The notes beneath the pieces were generated by a model. It saw only the letters and a list, made by a program, of their open reading frames with translations, made no database searches and was not told the DNA's origin. From Nymphaea colorata (lineage: Eukaryota; Streptophyta; Magnoliopsida; Nymphaeales; Nymphaeaceae): a stretch of 64,000 nucleotides of DNA. The DNA lies in contig NC_045143.1 in assembly GCF_008831285.2 (NCBI RefSeq), positions 22,820,302-22,884,301 of the forward strand, read 5' to 3'. The translations under genes were made by a program, and so were the position numbers. Positions within the stretch are counted from its first letter, which is position 1. Each line of letters starts with the position of its first letter. Shown here one piece after another: positions 1-10,306 of the stretch.

Positions 1-265
1 TGTTATGAATTTTGATGTTTATGAATGATGAACGCGTAAGTTTATAGCAATAATAAGTCTATCATTATCTCAAACATGTTTTCTATGAACAATTTATTAT
101 TTTTAATTTTTTCTGATTTTTTTATGAATTTTTCGAATTTTTTAAATTTTTTCTGATTTATTAATAATTTTTTAAAAAAATTTACTATACGGTTACGATA
201 CGTTACGATACGGCTTATCTTAAAGCCCGACCGATACGGCTTACGATACGCGTTTTACAACATTG
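1..265 (+). mobile_element. 3' end of a hAT-family DNA transposon (cut by window start)
   Basis: The sequence ends in a CpG-rich block of ACGATACG repeats (about 183-252) and then ACAACATTG at 257-265, close to the terminal GATAACATTG of the complete hAT copy at 53879-54887. The AT-rich stretch before it, with many TTTTTCTGATTTTT runs and a TGAATGATGAA segment, parallels 54650-54790 of that copy. I therefore read it as the 3' terminus of the same family in + orientation. Its left part lies outside the window, so the 8-bp target duplication (expected to match 266-273) cannot be tested. Confidence 0.7.
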
Positions 266-1015
266 ATCTGAAGAACATCTTTTTTAACATCAAAATTTTG
301 ATAGTAGAAAGATCGATTTCTTTTACAAAAATAACTTGAACTAAAACATGGTTTACATGAAATTAATGTTTATAAACACATTAGCAGATTTTGTTTAAAA
401 TATTTTTTAACATAATTTAAGAGGTCTTGTTTTTGTCCCCTACTTAAGTGGTCTGGTATTTACCAGTTACTCTCTCTCTCTCTCTTCATATATATAATAT
501 ATATATATAATGTATTAGGGGTTTTTGATGATTGAAAAATCAATGGCCAAAAGTGCATCAAAGTTTATAAACTCAAGAAAATTTCTTTCAATGCTGAATA
601 CATGTATGCCATCAAGTTGGATCAAAAGAATGTGGATGCTAGATCTGAACTAGACTGCACATATAGAGTGACAACACCCACACACATCATTCACAAATTT
701 TGTGTATGCTAATTGTTAGAATGTTTGTTTTTTAATCAATTCACAGAATATGTATCGTTCATGTTTTTTATATATGCTAATTGTTAGATTTTTTTTTCTT
801 GTATCAATTCACATAATATGTATTGTTCATATTTCGGACAATTTTCAGTCTAACAAAGAGAAACATCTGTTGACTATCTTTCTCAGTCCCTTTGTTCCTT
901 CATTTCTTGGCTTGTGTTGTATAAATCAGGGCTTCTTGCAATGCACTTTTGATATTCGAGTATCATTACGTTTCTAAACTTGATATCCATGACAACAACC
1001 TAGTTGTTTGTGCAG
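266..1015. other. unassigned AT-rich DNA with (CT)n and (TA)n tracts
   Basis: No supported gene. A (CT)n run at about 469-485 is followed by a (TA)n-rich stretch at about 488-510. The short open frames here have no recognisable domain. It may be intron of the gene whose exon starts at 1016. Confidence 0.4.
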
Positions 1016-1129
1016 ATGTCTGCTTCACAATATTTTGTTCAGATATCAGAGCTCTTAAGGAGACTCCCACGTGTTATTCTATTAATGCTCAAGACGAATG
1101 ACTGCCTGTGAGCTGTCAACCATTCTCTG
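1016..1129 (+). pseudogene. ADCK1-like ABC1/UbiB kinase, single exon with in-frame stop
   Basis: The 38 codons, read in phase 0, give a peptide containing QISELLRRLPRVILLM and LKTNDCL, which I recognise from plant and animal ADCK1-type ABC1 (UbiB/aarF) atypical kinases, C-terminal to the kinase core. These proteins are mitochondrial or plastid and are linked to quinone and lipid metabolism. The segment is framed by TTGTTTGTGCAG before it and GTATGC after it, so both splice sites look intact and the exon is a whole number of codons. Codon 32 is TGA where the family usually has arginine; CGA to TGA would be a methyl-cytosine deamination. I found no flanking exons in the window, so this is a decayed gene, a captured exon, or an exon of a gene with very long introns. 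Confidence 0.6.
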
Positions 1130-2483
1130 GTATGCATGGCTTTTATTGTTTATAAACTTGAATTGCTGCCCTATAAATGTTATAACTTCAACGCTCACAC
1201 ATCTTGGAAAAGTTGCTCGTTTTTTTCAGAAATATTTACAGCCCATGAAAGTGCAGTATGTTTGGGACCTTAAAGTGTTGACCGTACCAATGCACGGTCA
1301 CATTTAGATTTTTTGGATATTTCTATTTTTTGAAAATGTTTAGGTATTTATCATTTTTCTTGCGATTAAGGGTGTTAACTTATCACCTTTAGAATAAGAA
1401 GAAAAAGGCAAGACCGGAGCATAGTAACAAATCCTGAAAATTAGGTAATTAGTAAAATAAATTAAAGACTAGCAACTTCATTTTCCTTTTCAAGATCGGG
1501 AATATAGTCTGGCAATGAAATTGGAACTAGCCTTTTGGTGATCATGACCTTGAATGCAAGTAGAACAGAATAAATTGTTCAATAAATATACGTGAAATTC
1601 ATCACCCCAGTGAGCAGGAATGCAAGATATTAATGAACCACTCGTGAAGAAGGAGGATCAGATATCTGTTTTTTCACAAAAAGTCCGCAACAGGGGATGA
1701 GGTTTCTGAGTTCACGGGGAAAAGATGGGAGCAGATTCATCTTCGAAACATTTATCCCTTCCAATATTTTTCTAGAAAGAAACTTCATTTCTTGTGAAAA
1801 CAGCACATCAAGTGTCATATGTGGCATTTATAACACAATGTTTCTTGTCTAGCATAAAAACAAAATAAGGGTGACTATACTTCAAGTGGACATTCTATAT
1901 GGTTTATAAGACTGCTGTGAAAAGTAGATAAAAGACCAAATAAGGTTCGAACAATCTAATTGAACAGTCTATATGGTTAGTGGGACAGCTAGGAAAATTG
2001 AAAAATACAGGTTCTAGATGTGACTTGCAAAATGCGTAATGATACACGTCCTTGGCTTGTGCAATAGATAATTTTCATTTTACATGTAGAAAATGCTTTA
2101 CCTTGCGCAATCATTTGTGACCTCTACGAGACATTGTGATTGCTGGGATCATCTCTTGATACGTTTTTTTATTATTTGAAGAATATCATCATCAGCGGTT
2201 ATTGAGAAAAAGAAGCTACTAAAGAAGTCCGTTCTGTCAAGAGTAGGCATCGTACTAAAGTAGATCCAGTTGGAAGTTCGATTACTCGGTCTGCATATTG
2301 CTTCATGGCTACTTCAGCTAAGAAAATCATTGTCAACTAACTGACGGGACTCTTTAAGTACAAGGCTGCAATAATGGTTATTAGAGGGACTCACAAGCTT
2401 GAAATGGAATGCCCATCAATTTTATGTTGTTATCTGTTCCAAGTAAAACTTTTTGCATGTGCCTTCAATAGGTGTACTCCAGA
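1130..2483. other. no supported gene
   Basis: Mixed AT-rich sequence. The open frames at 1098-1307 (+) and 1630-1827 (-) show no domain I recognise. The acceptor-like TTTTTTTCAG near 1229 is not followed by ABC1-kinase sequence. Confidence 0.4.
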
Positions 2484-2995
2484 ATTGATTAAACAGGTTC
2501 ACATTTGTATAAATTTTTTCCATAATAACAAAACTGACTGCATATATGATGTTTCAAACACAAGGCACTTTCAATTATATGGTCCCCATAGCTGGTATGA
2601 CGTTCAACAGTGTGAGGTTTTCACGCTAAACAGCACTCCGCACACCAACTCTCAGTAAAAGCCCAGCCTTCACTTCGTAACAGGGAAAATTCATTCATAT
2701 TAGGGTTATAATCCCTGTTCATCTTTATTCAAGCACTAATTGATTAAACAGGTTCACATTTGTATAAATTTTTTCCATAATAACAAAACTAACTGCACAT
2801 ATGATGTTTCAAACACAAGTCACTTTCAATTATGTGGTCCCCATAGCTGGTATGACGTTCAACAGTGTGAGGTTTTCACGCTAAACAGCACTCCGCACAC
2901 CAACTCTCAGTGAAAGCGCAGCCTTCACTTCGTAACAGGGAAAATTCATTCATATTAGGGCTATAATCCCCTGCTCATCTTTATACAAGCACTAA
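2484..2995. repeat. tandem duplication, two copies of about 255 bp
   Basis: Copy 1 (2484-2738) and copy 2 (2739-2995) both start ATTGATTAAACAGGTTCACA and both run through GGTCCCCATAGCTGGTATGA and CACTCCGCACACCAACTCTC to CAAGCACTAA. They differ at a handful of bases (for example ACTGACTGCATATATG against ACTAACTGCACATATG) and by a 2-bp length change. The copies abut with no spacer. The open frame over copy 1 (2374-2658) is broken in copy 2, which argues against a coding role. Confidence 0.9.
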
Positions 2996-5853
2996 GTGGG
3001 TTGGGTTAGGCTCTCTAATTCCTTTCCCGACCCATGACTGGGTCCATTAACCGACCCGACCCATTAACCACTCACTAAAACAGACGGAAGCAAATTACTA
3101 TGCTCAGACAGACGCCTAACAAGTCGGCTCAGACCGACGCCTAACAAACAGTTACTTTCTGGATGTATGCTCAGCTCATTTAACAACAAGTGGGGTTAGT
3201 GCAATAAATGTGAGAACCAAGATGCTCTACCCTTAACCGACAAGCTTCACAGAATTAAAAAGACAATGACTCAACTTCCCTCCCAATCGTGCGTTTCCAA
3301 CTCATCAAGAATTATGGCTTTGGCCGTTGGACTTCTGTGCCTGCAACATGCAGCACATTTGATTCATAAACTTGAGCAACCTTCTTTGTCATCCTTTGGT
3401 TTGTACGATTTAAGAAGAAATGATAGCGTCTTTACCAAATTGGGGTATTGCTTTACATCTGCAACAAATGTCACAATAGAGCAACTTAAAAATAACTTAA
3501 ATGATGCAGAAAGATCACCTTAATAGTAAGTCATGTAGCCTTACAGAGTTATGTCATTCTCAATGATCAAGTCCCAATTGGCTCTTCACAGGAAATCTAT
3601 CGCCCCATGAATCTAACAAAGACATTAGGAAGACGATACAGGAAATACATCAATTACATAGACCAATACTCAAAACTGTAGACAACGTAGATGTAGCGTT
3701 GTCAGGGAGGAAATACATACGTAGTATATGTGGCAGTACAGGAAGACCATTAGCTTTACAGTTAAGGGAGATATTTTCTTCATTGTCCCCATCATCAAAA
3801 TCTGAAGTTGTGATATCCAGTTGAAGCAATTTTTCCGAAAAGATAGCCAACGCTCCAGTGCCACTGGAAATGCAGAACGTAGAATGGACAAAAACCCATC
3901 TTATAAATGTCAAAGGCCCATGTGTAACCAGTAAACTGACCCACTATTCTCCAAATTGCATGGAGTAAAGAGTTGTTCCAGGAATTAGCTCAAACAATGT
4001 TAACGTGCGGTACTACTCCCGCATAACGATGAAAGTAGTCTAGAAGCAAGGTGAAAGTAGGTGTGCCAATTTGGAACTGAACCTGCCCGTATGTACACCA
4101 ATTTCCAAAGCATTTTTCATGGTCAATCATAGACATTATGGACAAAGTTGGCAACACAGAGTGAATCATAAACTAAGAGCAGAAAACACGACACTGTGTT
4201 GTCCAAGCAATTGAAACATAAAAATAAATTCAGCTGTCAAACAGGGGCAAACCTTCCTAATTCAATGACACGGCGACCATTCAAGTACCATGCCGAACCA
4301 ACCATTGTGCAAATGATAAGCTGCCATGCCAAAGCAAGTTCAAATTTATAAAAACACTTGTAAGGTTAAACACAAAATGGCATCTTCTAAATAAATACCA
4401 TATAAACTGGTGACAAGGCCAGAGAAAAGCCAAAACACTTAAGAACAACCTTCTTTTCCTTTTTTGAGCATTAAGCTGGGAATAGGCAGACTCATGGCCA
4501 TTCATTAAAGACTCATCTGTACAAATACAACTAATCAGACTAAAAAAATCCCTCAGCTGGAGGCCTCCATAAAGGAGGTCTGTGTATCCTTCCAGCAGAA
4601 TGGGAGAAAGGTATGGTTGGACATAGCAAGAGTATAAGTTATGCATGCTTATCTTTCAAAAAGATAATCTGCACTCTGTCAAAACTGAAAAGGATGTCTT
4701 CTCATAAAATTCTTCCATTAGTCTGTCCATGAAAAGATTGAATCTAAAGCAAGACAGAAGCTCACCCTACTTATCTTGAAGATAACTATGGGGCTGATGA
4801 GTCTGTTTAATCATCAAAACGGCTTCCCAACTAGCTCAAATGAAGGAACCAAAATAATCTTTTACGGTGTAACAGATCCTCCAAGGACCACTGAAAATGC
4901 TGACCGTTAAAACTTTGATCTACCCCTTTTCTGGAGCCTCCACCCATTATGAGTTTTCCATCCTCTATTGACGCAATTTTTTCTTTAAACAGGAGAAATG
5001 ACATCTCTTATTACAAGGATGCCACTTTTCCAAATTCAGAAGCATGTGTTTATTTCTAAGCCTCAACAAATCAATTGTAGTTTGGAATGCTAGATCTATC
5101 TTCTATAAGCTTCTTTATCTCTCAACTTAACTTGCACCTGTCTCCTGCGATCTCTTCTAGTGGGCCACGAAAATTAATGGACACACCAGATAGGTATCTC
5201 ATATGGTTCCAAAGGCTAATTAGACATGAACTAGTTTTGATTGCTGTCAGTTGGGCCATCTGCTAAATGGCCATTGATCCAAGTGCTTCCTATTTCTCTT
5301 TCATTAGAAGTTGATCTTGCATGGCAAAGTAAAGGAACAACATCCTCAAAGGATAGAAGAAACCATACCAGACCATGCTAGAGGGAGCAAATTTGGGGTT
5401 TAGCATGCAATTCATTCTTAGACTTCAGCGCATGAAGGTTATTTCCTCACCAAGCCACTAAGTCCTCCTCATGATTCTAAGGAACTGCTTCAATTGCTTG
5501 AATGATAAAGGAAAGGACATCCAACATGTCACATATGTTTCTTCCATCATTGGGTGTGAAAGAAAATCAATCAGACATAAAATGAGAAGCAACATACTCA
5601 TTGGGGTTCCTAATCGGGTGATTAAAAAAGAAACTAAGCATAATGACATGAAAATGCATATTAACATGTACATATTCGTGAGGCTTTCTTGGGTTGGACA
5701 AATCTCAACTTCAAAAATTAACATAAGAATAAAGAGATCCCCAAACCATACCCTCATTCTCACTGTGCATTCATATATAAATGAAGAAAATCAATTAACT
5801 ATGCATGAAAAATATCTCCAAGCAGATCAACATTTAAGAGAAAAGAGAAACAT
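2996..5853. other. unassigned DNA, no supported gene
   Basis: About 2.9 kb with several open frames of 85-130 codons on both strands (for example 3266-3523 +, 3650-3913 -, 4281-4646 -, 5471-5866 +) but no domain, splice structure or transposon feature I can support. At 3000-3150 there are short repeated phrases (GACCCATTAACC twice, GACGCCTAACAA twice). The region could hide untranslated or intronic parts of a host gene. Confidence 0.4.
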
Positions 5854-6166
5854 GTTTATCTCCTAAAATGAAATCATATTTCACATTCTCATGCTCTCGG
5901 TGCACTCAAGAATAGCTCTTGACTCCGAAAGAAAGATTGAAGAGCTATCTTACATGACCATGGGGAGATGAAGAGGGAGAAAGAAAAACAAAATAAGAAC
6001 TATATACCTCTAATATCTTCTCATGTTCTCTTTGAAGAGTTAGAACTTGGAGAGGAGGAAGAAGAAAAGAAAAGAAAAATGGAGAGAAAAATTCTAAATC
6101 TTTAAGTAAAGAAACATTAGAAATTTCCTAAGGGTTAGCTCATGCCCAAGAGAGAAGATTGTAGGG

Positions 6167-6174
6167 GTATTTAT
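6167..6174 (-). promoter_or_regulatory. TATA box of the putative LTR
   Basis: TATAAATA on the minus strand, in the context CCCTATAAATACCCC, a typical plant LTR core promoter directing transcription leftward. The downstream sequence is CT-rich (TACAATCTTCTCTCTTG), as plant transcription starts often are. Confidence 0.5.
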
Positions 6175-6251
6175 AGGGAGTTTTGGAGCCAAAACTCAAA
6201 ATTCAATTTTTTTTTTTAATTTGACAAGATTTTCATGCGAATTTCAAATCT

Positions 6252-6420
6252 TTTTGGTGCCAAAATTCAAAATTTGAATTCAAGGAAAGAGTTTTGGAGC
6301 CAAAATTCAAAATTTGAATTCAAGAGTGAAGAGTATTGGAGCTAAAATTCAAAATTTGAATTCAAGAGGGAAGAGTTTTGGAGTCAAGATTCAAAATTTG
6401 AATTCAAGAGGGAAGATTTT
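6252..6420. repeat. short tandem repeat, four units of 40-42 bp
   Basis: Four units begin near 6260, 6300, 6342 and 6384. Each contains AAAATTCAAAATTTGAATTC followed by a purine spacer (AAGAGGGAAGAG or similar) and TTTGGAG. The unit core is a near-palindrome. The array lies upstream of the minus-strand TATA box, in the U3 part of the putative LTR, where such arrays often act as enhancers; that role is inference. Confidence 0.75.
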
Positions 6421-6657
6421 TAGTATTCTCAATTTGGATCTAAACTTGAATTTTGGATCTAATTCGGATATGATAATTGGATTTTGGATTTGAATCTCGC
6501 GTTTAAGGTTGGGTTTTGAATTTGAATTTTGTTTTTGGGTTTGGACAATGGTTTAGAAATTCATTTTAGATCGAATAGTCGTAAATTTGTTTTGGGTCTA
6601 AAATTTAAATCCAAATAATAAAATATAGTATTTTGAGAAAAATTTGGGGTGATAACA

Positions 6658-7184
6658 ATCGCCAACTTCTAAACATGGCTCGCACCCTTATGTTCCACAC
6701 TCATCTTCTTGCAGGCTTTTGGGAAGTTGCCATACTTACTTTTTGTTACATGATCAATCGTTTACCATTCTCAACTATTCAAAATGAAATCCCCATCCAA
6801 CAAATGTTTTTAAATTGACATGTATTTCAAATTCCTCCAAAGGTATTTGGTTATACCTGTTTTGTTCATGTTATTGGTCCATATAGGGATAAACATGTTG
6901 CTCAGTCCATCAAATATGTTTTCATTGGTTATCCTTCTCATAAAAAAGCTACAAGTGTTTTGATCCCTTAACTCATAAAGAATTTATAAATGTGGATGTT
7001 ACATTCTTTGAGTCTCAACCTTACTACACCTCCACTCGTCCTCCTGAAAAAGTGTCACCATCTGTTCTTCTTCCTATTCCTCCATTCCCATTGGAGTCAA
7101 TTCCTTCTCACTTTGAGTCTATCTCTTCTCCAGTAGTCGATTTAAGGATCCTCCACAGATTTATGTCCATCAACATAAACATGC
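6658..7184 (+). pseudogene. Ty1/copia integrase fragment, left of an internal inversion
   Basis: From 6659 the frame reads RQLLNMARTLMF and later FCYMINRLPFS, the conserved stretch just after the integrase catalytic core of copia elements. The next part (about 6830-7000), broken by stops and shifts, keeps GYTCFVHV and YVFIGYPSHKKA. The closest relative in the window is copia F (51240-51760). The copy ends at about 7184 where the reading suddenly continues on the opposite strand. Gag, protease and most of integrase are missing, being absent left of the putative LTR. Confidence 0.8.
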
Positions 7185-8758
7185 ACTGTAGATATAACTT
7201 CTTCCTACACCAAATTCCTAATGAAGTGACAATCAACCTCGATATGATTTGTCATCTCGTGATAACATGATTGTTAGGTATGTATGTGACAGCCTTGTTA
7301 TTACAATACATCTTCATTGGAAGTGTGACAGAGATGTCCAAATTGTAAGCATAGACCGAACCCAAGTCATTTCTGCAATAGTTTGGAACATAACCCTATA
7401 TTCGGATTCAACACTAGACCTAGCCACCATATTCTGTTTTTCGCTTCTCCAGGATATAAGATTTCCTCCAACAAAGACACATAATCATGTAGTAGACTTT
7501 TTATCTTCTACATATCCAGCATAGTCAACATCACTGAATGCTTCAACTTCAGAAGTTGAACCCTTTTTAAACCACAACCCTTTCCCCGGAGATGAATTTA
7601 AATACCTAAGAACCATCGTGGCTACTTCCCAATGTACCTTCCTTGGTTTCTCCTTAAATTGGCTCAAACATCCCATTACAAAACTTATATATGGATGAGT
7701 GATTATTACATACAACAGTTTCCCAATGAGAGATCTATATGATCGTGAGTCTACAACTTCAAATTGATCTTCATGCTGATGTAGACGAGGATTCATAGGC
7801 AAATTAGCAGCTTTTGCTCCAAGCAGCCCGATCTCCTGTAATAAGTCATCACATACTTTGATATAAATTATTCTTTTATTACTTATGGTAATCTCAATGC
7901 CTAGTAAGTATCTCAACACTGACCAAGATCTTTTGTTACAAAGTATTGTTGAAGAAACTTCTTTGTAACAGAAATATCTTGATCATTATCTCCCGTAAGA
8001 ATAATATCATCCACATACACAACTAAAATAACCATACTTGAAGCCCTTTTTTTATAAAAAGAGAATCATCCAATGGAGACCTCCAAAATCCACACATCGA
8101 CAAAACCTCAGACAGTTTATGAAACCAAGCACGAGGACTCTATTTGAGCCCATGTATAGACTTTTTAAGTGACACACCTTTAACACTCCCCCTAACTTTC
8201 AAAGCTAAGTGGTTGCTGCATAGCCTCTCTCTTAGATAGATCTCCATATAGAAATGCATTTTTCATGTCGAGTTGATACTTAGGTCATTCGCACTACATG
8301 ACAACAGAGATGATAAGCCTAATGGTCCCAAGCCTAGCCACAGGAGAAAAGGTTCCAAAGAAGTCAACTTGATATGTTTGAGTAAACTCTTTTGCAACTA
8401 CGTGTGCCTTATACCGCTCAATAGTCCCCATTAGAATGTTACTTGATAATGAATACTCACTTGGACCATACAACATCACAATTAGGTGGTAGATCCACCA
8501 AGTCCCATGTGATTCTAGACATCAATGCACCAATCTTTTCTTGCATTGCTTGTCTCCACTTTGAGTCCATAAGACCATGTTGATAACTTGGAGGAATATA
8601 ATGAACAACTATAGCATGAATGAATTGATCGAGGCTAGTACTTACATGGTCGATACACGTTATGTGAGATAGGATGCAATGTACACTGCCATTTTCCTTT
8701 GCAAAATCTATGGGAAGGTCATCAACCCCATCAGTGCCATGAGTACCATAATACAAGT
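7185..8758 (-). pseudogene. Ty1/copia reverse transcriptase and RNase H, inverted segment
   Basis: Read on the minus strand from 8758 downwards this gives the linker before RT, then WRQAMQEKI and WDLVDLP (about 8500-8600), RT with VAKEFTQTYQVDFF and RLGTIRLIIS (8300-8430), the catalytic YVDDI near 8000, YLLGIEI near 7910, and RNase H with FSDVDYAGYVEDKKSTT near 7490, ending near HIEVDCHFIR at about 7230. Stops and frame breaks are frequent. Order and content match copia F, but here the block is flipped relative to the integrase on its left and the C-terminus on its right. The break points are placed where each side stops matching, to within about 10 bp. Confidence 0.8.
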
Positions 8759-8882
8759 TTTCATGAGAGCTTACCTCTTAAAGAACCAAGCAGCAAACTT
8801 ACTTACTAAGGCATTACCTATTAGCGAGTTTACGAGAGGTTGTAACAAGCTGAGCATGATTGACATCTATGCTCTAACTTGA
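8759..8882 (+). pseudogene. Ty1/copia pol C-terminus, right of the inversion
   Basis: The + frame reads LLKNQAANLLTKALPISEF and ends IDIYALT with a TGA stop at 8880-8882. This is the standard last part of copia pol (DQxADxxTKAL motif). It is followed at once by the polypurine tract GAGGGGGGAG (8881-8890) and an LTR start. Together with 6658-7184 it shows the element's original orientation was +. Confidence 0.8.
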
Positions 8883-8890
8883 GGGGGGAG

Positions 8891-9134
8891 TGTTAGAATA
8901 TTATTTGATGGGTTAGGTAGTTTTATAAAATTTTAAGAAGTTACGTATGTCATTATTTGTTAATTTTTATATTTCTTGAGGACCCATATGTAACTTTTGT
9001 GTTAGCCGCCTCTCCCAAATTTCTTTTAATCATAGATTAGGGTTAACAACTATTAAGGTTTTTGCTCTCACCATCTCTCTCTCTCTCTCTCTCTCTCGAC
9101 CTCGTCTCTTCTTCCTTGGTCTCACGCAACAAAC
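8891..9134 (+). mobile_element. probable 3' LTR of the inverted copia element
   Basis: It begins TGTTAGAATATTATTTGATG straight after the polypurine tract and may end CAACAAACA at 9134, giving about 244 bp. It contains a (CT)n run at about 9075-9098. No second copy in the window confirms the right edge, so that limit is tentative. Confidence 0.5.
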
Positions 9135-9411
9135 ATCAATCTAAATAAAACTTTCTTGTGGCTTCAAGTGTTCACTTCAAGAGTTACATTCTTGAAGATG
9201 CCAGCCACTACAAGATGTCATACAAGGTGAAACCTCAAACTAGGGGTGAAAAACTTGTATCCAATCTCAAATAATATACAAAATCAGGCCTTAAAGCTCA
9301 TACTAAGCAAGGGACCCAAGTTTCTTATTTATAGAAGAAAGAAAGTAAGAAGGAGAAAAAAGAGCTAGCTATTGAGAGCAGCCAACAGCTAGTTCCCTTT
9401 GCTAATAAAAA

Positions 9412-9442
<31 letters not shown>

Positions 9443-9619
9443 CAATGTAACCAGCCTCTTGTTCTCTAAAACATTGTCCAAGATGACGTTCACTTCAGTG
9501 TGACTTCAATTGTCCAAAAAAAGTTGGAAGAACTAGGTATTTAGTGGGCATGTTTTCATTATATCGACTTGATAAGGATTCTACGATGCTCTTCTAGAAG
9601 ATAAAGCAGGTCTTAGGAT
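9135..9619. other. unassigned DNA with (TA)n tract
   Basis: No gene seen. It contains an A-run and (TA)n at about 9408-9442. It may include flanking remains of the copia gag relic to the right. Confidence 0.35.
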
Positions 9620-10290
9620 AATATATGCTCATATTCTGCCTTGCTCAGGCTAAGAGAGAAAGACTCAAAAGTAGTTGGATTCTCTCCAATGGTTGTTGCC
9701 TGGATGTACGGTGGATGATAAGTACCTCTGACTGTGGGAGTCTTAAACCCTCTTCCCTGTGAGCCTCCATATGGCTTACCATAGATATCCGAGTGCCTAT
9801 CCATAAGATGACCCATTTTCCCACAATGGGTATATTGAAATCAGCCACATCCTCCAATCCACCGACTTGTGCCTCTTCCCTCTAGAGACAGAGGAAGAAC
9901 TTGACCCACATCCATTGAAAGTTGCCAATGCTGATGTTGGTGTGTCACTGACCGACTGAGATAGAGTGATAGTCAGACGACTTCGCCTGTGTCATTTCTG
10001 CCACTCCCAACGAGCATTTGTGCCTTAGCCACTAAATATTCTAGAGAAAAACATGCCAAAAACTTGGAAACCATATTTTGCTCATAATGAGTCTTATATC
10101 ACAACTTACATGGGGGGCGAAGGGATTTGAGTCGCTCAAAAGTGGCCTTGAAAGTTGCAAAATATTAGGGCAAACTCAAATCACCATGTTGTAGTTTGTA
10201 TAATTCTTCCTCTACCTGGAATACATTTTGGGTAAGCGAGAGGTTCATTCCACCGCCCGAAGCGATGCCGAAGGCCCCCCTATTCCCCCT
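9620..10290 (-). pseudogene. Ty1/copia gag fragment
   Basis: The minus strand reads, with stops and frame changes, EEELYKLQHGDL, FKATFERLKSLRPPC, MVSKFLA and VAKAQMLVGS, then a zinc-knuckle remnant HCGKMGHLMDRHSDIYGKP and a tail SKAEYEHIL. This is the order of a copia gag: capsid helices, then the CCHC nucleic-acid-binding knuckle, then the linker to protease. The first cysteine region is damaged and the last cysteine is S (DRHSD for DRCWD). It ends just before a gypsy LTR at 10307, which either inserted here or sits at a deletion junction. Confidence 0.75.
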
Positions 10291-10306
10291 ACCTCTGGGG
10301 TCCTAA

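Larger units (their letters stand above)
5854..6657 (-). mobile_element. putative solo LTR (minus sense), about 804 bp
   Basis: Read on the minus strand the segment opens TGTTATCACCCCAAATTTTT at 6657 and could close GGAGATAAACA at 5854, giving the TG...CA limits of an LTR. A well-formed TATA box (CTATAAATACCCC, minus strand, 6165-6177) sits about 480 bp in, where U3 would end. It directly abuts a copia integrase relic at 6658. The flanks do not show a matching 5-bp duplication (ATCGC on the right is not found on the left), so the left limit is a guess. Confidence 0.4.

Noticed and set aside
4281-4646. Minus-strand 121-codon frame
   Set aside because: No domain, no splice context, and composition like its surroundings; I could not support it as a gene.
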